NCBI RefSeq assembly: GCF_007988945.1
Contig: NZ_BJVC01000003.1
Location: forward strand, 291,113 to 355,112
DNA: 64,000 nucleotides
DNA from: Swaminathania salitolerans
GTDB taxonomy: Bacteria > Pseudomonadota > Alphaproteobacteria > Acetobacterales > Acetobacteraceae
Direction: 5' to 3'
Below are positions 17,500-24,936 of the stretch, in pieces. The first letter of the stretch is position 1; the number at the start of each line of letters is the position of its first letter. The notes beneath the pieces were generated by a model. The model was not told where the DNA came from, made no database searches, and saw only the letters and a list, made by a program, of their open reading frames with translations. The translations under genes and the position numbers were made by a program.

Positions 17500-18552
17500 T
17501 CAGCAATGCTGGACCGCGCCGTTCAACATGCCGGTCCGGTCGTGGCAGCCGATATATTCGAAAATCTGGGCATCGGCCTGCAACACCGCGACCTCATGAA
17601 ACAGGCGCAGATCGAGCCGCCCCTGCAAGGCCTGCACCACCTGCAGGAAATCGCCGAAAATGGCCTTATGGGTCGGGTGATGCTCGGCCCAGCTCTCCAT
17701 GGCGGCCAGATCGCGCCAGGCACTCATGCCGAAACTGCGACAGGACTTGCCGCCATCTGCCATACTGACATGCATATAGCGATTGAAATGACAGCCTGTG
17801 GCAAGACCTTCATCTCGCAGGAAGTCCATGCCGGCACGCAGCGTCGGTTCGATACGGTCCTGATAAAGAGCCAGCTCCTCCCCTGTGACATCGGTCCAGT
17901 CCTGACCGGATCGGATCAGGGCCACCCCTTCATGGCTGATCACACATCGCCGTCGGGGTGTCTCCGAAACGACTTTTCTTGCGCCGGACGAGGCAAGAGC
18001 CTCTGTCTGACTGGCAGGCAGACGATCGCGCATCCCGCCCCAGTAGCCATGTTCCCGTATCGGCTCGGCGCTTCTCTCTCCGAACATGACACCGACGCCT
18101 TCCAGCCGGTCGGAGGCACTGAACAGCGTTTCGAGATGGGTCATGCGTGGCAGGAAGATCTCGCGATATAATCCGACCCCATCATTCTCCCGTGCCGGAT
18201 CGGCCCACCAGGCCTGATGCTGCTGCCACCAGGCGCGATAGGCGGCCTCATCCGGCCAGTAGCCGATGGCCACCTCATTGTCCCAGCCTGCACCATCCAC
18301 GAACGTGGCGCGCTCGACATTCCGGGCCGACACACCCGTGCCGAGTTGCCTGACGAGTTCAGACAGGAGCGCCTCCGCCTTTTCCTCCTCGGCATCCCCG
18401 CGCCATTGCACCCCGAAATACCCCATGACGAGCTGGGAAGACCCTGTGTTGTCGCGTGCGGTCCAGGCAGGAAAGGCCGGCTGAAAGTCATCGGCACTCC
18501 GCCGTTCCCGGGTTCGCGGGCAGCGGAGATGGGGAGCAATGGCGCTTTCCAT
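17500..18552 (-). CDS. Aldoxime dehydratase (phenylacetaldoxime dehydratase family)
   Basis: Heme enzyme that dehydrates aldoximes to nitriles. The start at 18552 gives MESAIAPHLRCPRT, the usual Oxd beginning, and a normal length of 350 aa. Family landmarks are QLVMGYFGVQWRG, DNEVAIGYWPDEAAY, YWGGMRDRLPASQT (active-site Arg region, about 175), ALIRSGQDWTD (Ser about 215), AEHHPTHKAIFGDF (heme-ligand His region, 292-295) and LFHEVAVL (His319, catalytic-His region). It lies 4 bp after the nitrilase gene in the same operon, so its nitrile product can be hydrolysed at once. Assigning individual catalytic residues is from memory of OxdA/OxdRE. Confidence 0.9.
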   Translation of the reverse strand: MESAIAPHLRCPRTRERRSADDFQPAFPAWTARDNTGSSQLVMGYFGVQWRGDAEEEKAEALLSELVRQLGTGVSARNVERATFVDGAGWDNEVAIGYWPDEAAYRAWWQQHQAWWADPARENDGVGLYREIFLPRMTHLETLFSASDRLEGVGVMFGERSAEPIREHGYWGGMRDRLPASQTEALASSGARKVVSETPRRRCVISHEGVALIRSGQDWTDVTGEELALYQDRIEPTLRAGMDFLRDEGLATGCHFNRYMHVSMADGGKSCRSFGMSAWRDLAAMESWAEHHPTHKAIFGDFLQVVQALQGRLDLRLFHEVAVLQADAQIFEYIGCHDRTGMLNGAVQHC

Positions 18553-18556
18553 GGAC

Positions 18557-19585
18557 TCAGACCTCGCCGGAGAGCGGGAAGGAGAAGGAGGCGCTTTCCA
18601 CCGGCTCAGGCTCGGCCGGTCGCACATACTCCACGCGTCGCGCCCTGGTCGGGTTGAACAGAAGACGGGTGACATCGGGGCGCGAATAATGTCCGACCGG
18701 ATCGGCCGAAGCCTTGGCGATCGGAATCGCCGCTAGATCGATCTCTGCGTAAAGCAGTCCCTCTTCATCCGGTGCGAGCGGTGCCGCCAGTTCGCGCCCA
18801 TCCGGGCCGAAAATGCGCGCCGCAGCGCCACCTGCACGCAAAAGCTCGCGCTTGTTCGGCGTGTCGCACAGTTCGTCGAGCATGGTTTCGGAAACGATGG
18901 CGCATGGCGCCAGCACGAAGCATCCGCCCTCGACCGCATACACGCGTGACGCCGCCGTATTGACCTCGGCGCTCAACGCATGGGCAAAAGGCTCGTAGAG
19001 CGAGAAGCTGGGCCAGGCGCCGACATGCACCTGCTCGTTCTGGGCATACATCGCGTATTTCGTCAGGGGCTGGATATGCTCCCAGCAACAGAGCGCTCCG
19101 ACCCGGCCAAGGCCCGGCACGTCATGCACGGCAAGATCGCTGCCATCCCCCTCGCCATAGACAGTGCGCTCCACATGGGTGACGCGCAGCTTGCGACGGG
19201 TGGCGATGGTTTCGCCATCGGGGCCGAGAATCCACTGGGCGATATAGAGCGAGCCTTCGAAACGCTCCGACAGCCCCAGCACAGCCGTGATGCCTGCCTC
19301 TCTGACGGCCTTGCGCAGACGGTCGGCTTCGGGGCTGTCATAAGCGAGCGAATTGTCGAAGTAGCGGCTGGTGAAGCCCCTGCCGATCGACCAGGCCGGA
19401 CTGTCGAGCCAGACATGCCACGGATAGCCGGGAATGAAGGTTTCGGGAAAAGCGATCAGCGCGGCGCCCGAGGCGGCGGCTTCCCTGATCAGGGCAATCG
19501 TCTTGTCGATGGTGGCATCGAGGTCAAGAAAGACCGGGGCTGCCTGCACGACAGCGACCTTGTATCGGGGGTGCGTGAGACTCAC
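18557..19585 (-). CDS. Nitrilase
   Basis: Hydrolyses nitriles directly to carboxylic acid and ammonia. The Glu-Lys-Cys triad is complete: E48 in FPETFIPGYPWH, K132 in RRKLRVTHVER and C167 in ALCCWEHIQPL. The GTG at 19585 is chosen because GGAG lies about 9 nt upstream and the protein then starts just before the first beta strand (342 aa). The ATG at 19639 lacks a ribosome-binding site. First gene of the oxd operon, with a tandem box at 19644-19675 upstream. Arylacetonitrilase or aliphatic specificity cannot be decided. Confidence 0.92.
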   Translation of the reverse strand: MSLTHPRYKVAVVQAAPVFLDLDATIDKTIALIREAAASGAALIAFPETFIPGYPWHVWLDSPAWSIGRGFTSRYFDNSLAYDSPEADRLRKAVREAGITAVLGLSERFEGSLYIAQWILGPDGETIATRRKLRVTHVERTVYGEGDGSDLAVHDVPGLGRVGALCCWEHIQPLTKYAMYAQNEQVHVGAWPSFSLYEPFAHALSAEVNTAASRVYAVEGGCFVLAPCAIVSETMLDELCDTPNKRELLRAGGAAARIFGPDGRELAAPLAPDEEGLLYAEIDLAAIPIAKASADPVGHYSRPDVTRLLFNPTRARRVEYVRPAEPEPVESASFSFPLSGEV

Positions 19586-19643
19586 TTGCCTGCTCCGTCC
19601 GTTGATGTCTGATCGGGCGGGAAATGCCCGGAACGACATCGAT

Positions 19644-19675
19644 CTTAGGTCCGAACGGATTTCCGTCTTGTCCGG
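19644..19675 (-). promoter_or_regulatory. Tandem CCGGACAA-type boxes upstream of nitrilase (candidate AraC-family operator)
   Basis: Read toward the nitrilase gene: CCGGACAAGAC (19675-19665) and TCGGACCTAAG (19654-19644), with a 21-bp period. It lies about 60-90 bp before the GTG start. The same box, also paired, precedes the channel gene at 20796-20828. Confidence 0.55.
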
Positions 19676-19720
19676 GAGGGAAGCAAAACATGCCTGCCTC
19701 GTTTCTCCGTCGCAGAACCC

Positions 19721-20686
19721 TCAGACGCGCCTGTCCTGGCGGTTGTTGCGATAGTCGCGAGGCGCGCAGCCATGGGCCGCAGAAAAAACCCGACTGAAAT
19801 GGGCCTGGCTGACAAAGCCGCTCATGCGCGCAATCTCGCCGATCTGGTAACGGTCACGGCTCGGGTCAGACAGCGCATCCCGCGCCCATTCGAGTCGACG
19901 TTTCATGATATATTCCGCCACCCCCATGCCCCCATCGGCAAAGAGATCATCGAGATGGCGCGTGGAGATACGGAATTGTTCGGCAAGCGTCCTGCGCCCG
20001 AGATCCGGGTCGCGCAGGCGCATCTCGATGGCGTTGCGTATCTGTAACCCCATGGCCATGCGATGGGATGTCGGCGCCCCTGAGCGATTGCCTGAGGCGA
20101 TCAGCATGGTCGCCACCAGTTCGGCGGCCTGGGCGGTGAGCCTGGATACGAGCATGTCAGGCATGGTCCGCGTCGTGGCCATCAACCCCGTCAGGAAATG
20201 ACGGGTCAGATCTGCGAGCGGGTTGGAAGTATCGATCAGGGTCGCGGTAAGATATTCGGCATGACCGAAGCGCTCGTCCAGGGCATCGGTAGGAAGCATG
20301 AAGACGATCTGCTCGAAATCCCGGTCGAAACGCAGCGTATAGGGGCGGTTCGTGTGATAGAGCGCAAACGTACCCGGCTGGACGATGGCCTCACGGCCAT
20401 CCTGCAATACCTGCCCCCTGCCACTGACGCCGAGGCTCAGCAGATAATGGGTCTTCTCTGACGCGCTGATCAGGCGGCGCGTGCGCGATACCGACTGCGC
20501 GCTGGAACGCACGGTCGAGACACTGCAGTTGTCGAGCGCCAGACGTGTGACAGCCCCCTGAAACCCGGCCTGCTCCGGCTTGCACTCAAGCGGCACAAAA
20601 GACCGGCAGACGATATCGTGCCAGAACTCGACCCCCGCCCGAGGCGGAAGACCGGCAATATCGTAGCTCTGCAGTACAAGCGGCAT
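19721..20686 (-). CDS. AraC/XylS-family regulator (NitR-like)
   Basis: 321-aa transcription factor. The N-terminal ~190 residues form an AraC-binding-like sensor (VEFWHDIVCRSFVPLECKP, HYLLSLGVSGRGQVLQDGRE, GTFALYHTNRPYTLRF). The C-terminal AraC HTH pair has LAEQFRISTRHLDDLFADGG and IGEIARMSGFVSQAHFSRVFSAAHGCAPRDYR. This layout matches activators found beside nitrilase and aldoxime dehydratase genes. It lies upstream of nit-oxd on the same strand and is divergent from the channel gene, and probably activates both in response to nitrile or aldoxime. Confidence 0.9.
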   Translation of the reverse strand: MPLVLQSYDIAGLPPRAGVEFWHDIVCRSFVPLECKPEQAGFQGAVTRLALDNCSVSTVRSSAQSVSRTRRLISASEKTHYLLSLGVSGRGQVLQDGREAIVQPGTFALYHTNRPYTLRFDRDFEQIVFMLPTDALDERFGHAEYLTATLIDTSNPLADLTRHFLTGLMATTRTMPDMLVSRLTAQAAELVATMLIASGNRSGAPTSHRMAMGLQIRNAIEMRLRDPDLGRRTLAEQFRISTRHLDDLFADGGMGVAEYIMKRRLEWARDALSDPSRDRYQIGEIARMSGFVSQAHFSRVFSAAHGCAPRDYRNNRQDRRV

Positions 20687-20785
20687 GTCATCCTGCCTCC
20701 GTCAATGCTGTCATCCGACCGCGTGACCCAGCGGTTAGCACAGCGCCGAACATTGCGGTATCGTTATTGTTCCGCACTGAAACAA

Positions 20786-20800
20786 TCCGGAGCCTCCGGA
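20786..20800. promoter_or_regulatory. Perfect palindrome TCCGGAG-C-CTCCGGA
   Basis: 15-bp palindrome in the divergent AraC/channel promoter region, overlapping the first CCGGACAA box. Possible operator or a fortuitous stem. Confidence 0.4.
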
Positions 20801-20828
20801 CAAAAGAAAACTCTCGCCCGGACAAGAG
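20796..20828 (+). promoter_or_regulatory. Tandem CCGGACAA boxes upstream of the channel gene (candidate AraC-family operator)
   Basis: CCGGACAAAAG (20796-20806) and CCGGACAAGAG (20818-20828), a 22-bp period, about 53-85 bp before the ATG and pointing toward the gene. The same arrangement occurs before the nitrilase gene. Confidence 0.6.
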
Positions 20829-20880
20829 TTGCTTGCCTCCGACATGCTGACATTTCCGCTCGATTTCAAGCGGGGATGAG

Positions 20881-21861
20881 ATGCAACAGATTCTGAAAAC
20901 CGGCGTGGCCCTCACACTCCGTCTGAAGGCGCTTTCCTGGTCGACATTCTCCACAGGCACGCTTGCCGCAGCCGTGCTCTCCATTGGCGCCTTCTGTCCG
21001 GGCATCGTGACGCAAGCGACCGCAACTGAAGGCGGTCAGACAAACTGGGCCTCCGGCGTACAGACAATCTATCCTGCCCTGACACCAGCGCCCGGTCAGA
21101 CGCTGTGGCAGGATTACTTTGTGGTCAATCCGAACGGCGCCTATTCGGGCACACGCCGGAAATCTGCCGTGCCGGGCTTCCGGGCAACCGCCATCGCCAA
21201 TGCCGCCCGGCTGTTTCACAGCTGGCACGGCAAGCTTCTTGGCGCCACGATCTCGAGCAGCGCCATTCTGGCGGTCAACAGCCTGACACTGCGCGCGGAG
21301 GGACGAGGCGGCACGGCTTTCGGCGCCAACTGGTTCTATCTCGCGCCGCTCTATCTCTCATGGCACACGCCCAAGCTGCATGTTTATCTCGGTGAAGGAG
21401 CGTTTCTTCCCATCGGCTCCTTCAGCAAGACCGATGTCGTCAGTGAATCGACCCATGTCTTCACCTTCTGTCATGAGGCCGCCCTGACCTGGATGCCTAC
21501 GAAGCGCTTCGATGTCTCAGCCGCGGGCCAATTGCAGATAAATGCCAAGAACGGGACCACCGATTACAAATCAGGCAATGTGATCGATATCGATTTCGGC
21601 GCGAATTACATGCTCACCCCCGCCCTGCCCCGGCTTCGCCTCGGACTGAACGGCTTCGTGACGTCGCAATTCACCAATGACGTGCAGAACGGGCGGCGAG
21701 TCGGCGATGGCAACCGACTGGCCAAATACGGTCTTGGCCCACAGCTTATCTGGTTCTTCAAATCACCTTACGCGGTTGCCTTCAAATGGCAGCACGAGAT
21801 GGGCGTGCAGAACAGCACACGCGGCGACCGGTACTGGGTCCAGTTCCAGATACCGCTGTGA
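20881..21861 (+). CDS. SphA/phenol meta-pathway-type outer-membrane channel
   Basis: 326-aa exported protein with a long signal region (residues 1 to about 45, ending QATA-TEGG) and a beta-barrel-like mature part. The motifs GQTLWQDYFVVNP, FGANWFYLAPLYLSWH, YLGEGAFLPIGSF, FGANYMLTPALPRLRLGL and the aromatic end VQFQIPL fit the Phenol_MetA_deg/SphA family, outer-membrane proteins linked to uptake of hydrophobic organic compounds. GGGGATGAG precedes the ATG. Divergent from the AraC regulator and sharing its box, it most likely imports the aldoxime or nitrile substrate; that substrate assignment is inference. Confidence 0.85.
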   Translation: MQQILKTGVALTLRLKALSWSTFSTGTLAAAVLSIGAFCPGIVTQATATEGGQTNWASGVQTIYPALTPAPGQTLWQDYFVVNPNGAYSGTRRKSAVPGFRATAIANAARLFHSWHGKLLGATISSSAILAVNSLTLRAEGRGGTAFGANWFYLAPLYLSWHTPKLHVYLGEGAFLPIGSFSKTDVVSESTHVFTFCHEAALTWMPTKRFDVSAAGQLQINAKNGTTDYKSGNVIDIDFGANYMLTPALPRLRLGLNGFVTSQFTNDVQNGRRVGDGNRLAKYGLGPQLIWFFKSPYAVAFKWQHEMGVQNSTRGDRYWVQFQIPL

Positions 21862-21902
21862 GCCTGGCACCACTTTGGCACTTTCAGTGAGCGGGATGAT
21901 TT

Positions 21903-21964
21903 GAGGACATGGCCGCAATGGAAGCATTGCCTGGAAGCATTGCTCATGCGGCGGCCACGTCCTC
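21903..21964. repeat. Long inverted repeat with a direct repeat in its loop
   Basis: Arms GAGGACATGGCCGC (21903-21916) and GCGGCCACGTCCTC (21951-21964) pair at 13 of 14 positions. The 34-nt loop contains GGAAGCATTGC twice, 13 bp apart. It starts 41 bp after the channel gene and may terminate or stabilise its mRNA, but has no T-tract. Confidence 0.6.
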
Positions 21965-22089
21965 GAAGAGACTCCCCCCTCCACACCCCTTGCCAAGGGA
22001 GTGCCAGCTGCCCGACCCCGAGACATGGAGATTCGAGAAAAATGCAAATCCGTCTAGGGCGCGCCCGGCAACGGGGTTAAGACGGTCTC

Positions 22090-22920
22090 ATGACGTCTTC
22101 ATCCCCCTCATCGATGCCCCCTTCCCGCGATGCATCCCGGAAGATCGTGATCCTGACCGGCGCATCGGGGGGGATCGGCGCCCTGATCGCACAGCGTCTC
22201 GTCGCTCAGAATCATATCGTCGTCGCCCTGTGCCGTACGCCGCCGCCCTTCGAATCTCCCGATCTGAGACATGTTGCCTGCGATCTGGGAGAGACAGGGG
22301 CGCTCGCCGAAGCCTGTGCGACGATAGAAGACGCCTGTCCTTCGATCTATGCCGTGATCCATTGCGCGGGGACCATCGTCCCCTCTCCCCTCTCCGCCTC
22401 ATGCGACAGGGCAATTTCCCGACAGATCGCGGTCAATCTCGAAGCCCCGATGCTGCTGACCCGCCGGATGCTGCCGCTCATGAGGAACCGGCGTGACGGA
22501 GCACGGCTCGTCTTCGTCAATTCGATGGCAGCCGCCATGCCTCTCGCGGGGAGCAGCGTCTATGCCGCGACCAAGGCAGGGCTGCGCAGTTTCGCCCTTT
22601 CTCTCGCCCAGGAACTCCAGAGCGAGAACATCGCGGTCTGCTCCGTATTTCCGGGCGCCGTCCAGACCGGCATGTTACAGCGTGAGATGGAGGAAGGCGG
22701 CTCCATGCTCAATTTCGTCAGCACGCCGCTTGCGCCGGAATGCGTGGCCGACGCCGTGATCCGCCTGCTGGCACGGCCGCGTGCGGAGCGTTTCCTGCCC
22801 GCGATCGACGGTGTGTTCGGGCGGCTCTGCATGTTGTCGCCCCGTCTTCTGCATTACACGCTGCCGCTTCTGACCTTTCTGGGGCGCAGGGGCTATCGCA
22901 GGGCGACACGCCGCCTCTAG
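22090..22920 (+). CDS. Short-chain dehydrogenase/reductase
   Basis: 276-aa classical SDR with the Rossmann motif ILTGASGGIGALIAQRL, the NNAG-equivalent IHCAGTI, catalytic Ser in FVNSMAA and the YxxxK pair in SVYAATKAGLRSFA. The C-terminal ~50 residues are longer than the core and basic/hydrophobic (LLHYTLPLLTFLGRRGYRRATRRL type), suggesting membrane association. It sits between the channel gene and bioF with repeats on its 3' side. Substrate unknown. Confidence 0.88.
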   Translation: MTSSSPSSMPPSRDASRKIVILTGASGGIGALIAQRLVAQNHIVVALCRTPPPFESPDLRHVACDLGETGALAEACATIEDACPSIYAVIHCAGTIVPSPLSASCDRAISRQIAVNLEAPMLLTRRMLPLMRNRRDGARLVFVNSMAAAMPLAGSSVYAATKAGLRSFALSLAQELQSENIAVCSVFPGAVQTGMLQREMEEGGSMLNFVSTPLAPECVADAVIRLLARPRAERFLPAIDGVFGRLCMLSPRLLHYTLPLLTFLGRRGYRRATRRL

Positions 22921-22950
22921 ACCCCCGACGAACCGGAAATCCTGTCCGGA

Positions 22951-23024
22951 CCACAGGGGCCGGTAACAGGGGCCGGTACAGGAGGGGGCCGAACCACAGG
23001 GACCGGGACACGAGGGAACCGGGA
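22951..23024. repeat. 12-16 bp degenerate tandem repeat upstream of bioF
   Basis: Five units on the pattern CCACAGGGRCCGGKA at 22951, 22967, 22979, 22994 and 23009, filling most of the SDR-bioF gap. Confidence 0.75.
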
Positions 23025-23062
23025 TCATTGACAAGCCCCGCGCCCGGCGGCAGGGACAGCTC

Positions 23063-24259
23063 ATGACGCGTTTCGACCCATTCTTCCAGGATTCACTCGA
23101 CCGTCTGGCCGCGAAATCCCTGCGTCGCACCCTGCGTCCCGTTCGCCGCGCATCGGGCGTCGTCCGTCGCAACGGGCAGGACATGCTCGATTTCTCGTCG
23201 AACGACTATCTGGGTCTCTCCGGTCATCCCCTGTTGCGGGAGCGTGCCGCAGACTGGGCCATGTCCTATGGTGCGGGCGCCTGCGCTTCCCGGCTCGTCT
23301 CCGGCACGCTCGATCTGCACGAGCAGGTCGAGGCCCGTCTCGCCGCCTTCAAGGGCACCGAGGCCGCGCTCGTCTTCGCCTCGGGCTGGCAGGCAAATGC
23401 CGCGGTCCTGCCTGCCCTGTTCCGCATGGCGAAAGATCATGACGGTGCGACACCTCTCGTCTTCACCGACCGGCTCAACCATGCGAGCATGCATCACGGC
23501 TGTGCCGCTGCCGGTGTCACGCAGATCCGCTTCCGACACAACGATCTGGACCATCTCGACTCCCTGCTCCTCCGTCATGCGGAGAATCCCGGCATGCGCT
23601 TCATCGTGACGGAGAGCGTCTTCTCCATGGATGGCGACCGCGCCGACATCGCGGCACTCGATGCGCTCGCCCGGCGTCACGGGGCTTTTCTCTATCTCGA
23701 CGAGGCGCATGCAACCGGCGTTCTGGGACCGCAGGGGCGCGGTCTGTCGCACGGTCACGCGGTCGATTGCGTGATGGGAACCTTCAGCAAGGGGCTGGGG
23801 AGCATGGGAGCCTATATCGCGGGCTCGCGCGCGTTGTGCGACTGGATCGTGACTGCCTGCTCGGGCTTCATCTACAGCACCGCGCCGTCTCCGCCGATGC
23901 TCGGCGCCATCGATGCCGCGCTCGAGCTCGTGCCCGGCATGGCCGCAGAGCGGCAATATCTCCTGCAGAGCGCCGCAACCCTGCGCAGCGCCCTGACCGC
24001 CGCGGGGCTGGATGTCGGTCCGTCTTCCACCCAGATCGTGCCCGTCATACTCGGCGATACGGAAGCGACGCTCGAGGCCGCACAAGAACTCGAGCGTGAC
24101 GGAATCCTGACCGTGGCGATCCGGCCCCCGACCGTCCCGTCGGGCACGGCACGGCTGCGTCTGGCCCTGAGCGCCGCACACGGGCAGGAGGCGCTCGCGC
24201 GTCTGACCGCGAGCCTCGCTTCTGGCCGGGCCGCCGATCCCGCCGGGCCGGGCCTGTGA
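23063..24259 (+). CDS. bioF: 8-amino-7-oxononanoate synthase
   Basis: PLP enzyme that condenses pimeloyl-ACP/CoA with alanine in biotin synthesis, 398 aa. Conserved segments are LDFSSNDYLGLSGHP, GAGACASRLVSGTLDLH, YLDEAHATGVLGPQGRG and the PLP lysine in GTFSKGLGSMGAYIAG. The stop overlaps the GTG start of the following esterase gene (GTGA). It begins the rightward bio operon. Confidence 0.94.
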   Translation: MTRFDPFFQDSLDRLAAKSLRRTLRPVRRASGVVRRNGQDMLDFSSNDYLGLSGHPLLRERAADWAMSYGAGACASRLVSGTLDLHEQVEARLAAFKGTEAALVFASGWQANAAVLPALFRMAKDHDGATPLVFTDRLNHASMHHGCAAAGVTQIRFRHNDLDHLDSLLLRHAENPGMRFIVTESVFSMDGDRADIAALDALARRHGAFLYLDEAHATGVLGPQGRGLSHGHAVDCVMGTFSKGLGSMGAYIAGSRALCDWIVTACSGFIYSTAPSPPMLGAIDAALELVPGMAAERQYLLQSAATLRSALTAAGLDVGPSSTQIVPVILGDTEATLEAAQELERDGILTVAIRPPTVPSGTARLRLALSAAHGQEALARLTASLASGRAADPAGPGL

Positions 24260-24936
24260 AAACCGTTTTCCTGCACGGGTGGAGCTACGATAGCGGGGTC
24301 TGGGCATCCGTGCGCGAAGCACTTCCCGACCCGGACGGCGCCGTGTTTCTCGATCTCGGTCACACGGATCTCGCTCACACAGATCCCAGTCAGACGAATC
24401 CCAGTCACATGGACGCGCCATGTCCCGACCGGATTCCGGATGAGCCTTTTCTCGCGGTCGGCCATTCCGCCGGCGCGTTGTGGTTCCTCAACCGCGCAGC
24501 CCCGCAATGCCGGGGAGTGGTCGCGATCAACGGCTTTTCCCGCTTCTGCAAAGCGCCCGATTTCGAGAACGGAATCGAACCCCGGCTCGTCGAACGGATG
24601 ATCCGTCAGCTCGACAGCGATCCGGCGGCAACGGTGAGGCGTTTCAGGAAAAGCATCATGTGCCCTCTCTTCCCCCTTCCCGAACCCGCTCCGGATGCGC
24701 TGCGCGCCGGATTGCAGGGGCTTCTGGAGCATGACGGACGTCCGGCGGCCCGCTCACTGGGCAGACGCCTCGTCTCCGTCGAGGGAGAGGAGGATCCCCT
24801 CCTCTGCGCAGCGATGCGCGACGAGGCGTTCCCCGAGGCAGACCGCAGGATCCTGCCGGGAGGGCATCTCCTGCCCCTGACCGATCCGGAATCCTGCGCC
24901 AGAATCATCCGCGATACGCTGGATCGCGTGTCATGA
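24256..24936 (+). CDS. Pimeloyl-ACP methyl ester esterase-like alpha/beta hydrolase (BioH/BioG role)
   Basis: 226-aa alpha/beta hydrolase with the elements of a Ser-Asp-His triad: S71 in VGHSAGA, probable D180 in EGEEDPLL and H204 in PGGHLLPLTD, and the oxyanion HGWS near residues 7-10. It lies between bioF and the bioC-bioD fusion with overlaps on both sides, so it very likely removes the methyl ester of pimeloyl-ACP. Residues ~35-53 are a five-residue repeat (GHTDL AHTDP SQTNP SHMD) from a 15-bp DNA tandem repeat, in the region just before the nucleophile strand. Start is GTG. No symbol is given because BioH- and BioG-type enzymes cannot be separated here. Confidence 0.82.
   Translation: MKTVFLHGWSYDSGVWASVREALPDPDGAVFLDLGHTDLAHTDPSQTNPSHMDAPCPDRIPDEPFLAVGHSAGALWFLNRAAPQCRGVVAINGFSRFCKAPDFENGIEPRLVERMIRQLDSDPAATVRRFRKSIMCPLFPLPEPAPDALRAGLQGLLEHDGRPAARSLGRRLVSVEGEEDPLLCAAMRDEAFPEADRRILPGGHLLPLTDPESCARIIRDTLDRVS
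24355..24414. repeat. 15-bp x 4 in-frame tandem repeat inside the bio esterase gene
   Basis: Units at 24355, 24370, 24385 and 24400 encode the five-residue repeat near residues 34-53 of the esterase. Confidence 0.9.
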
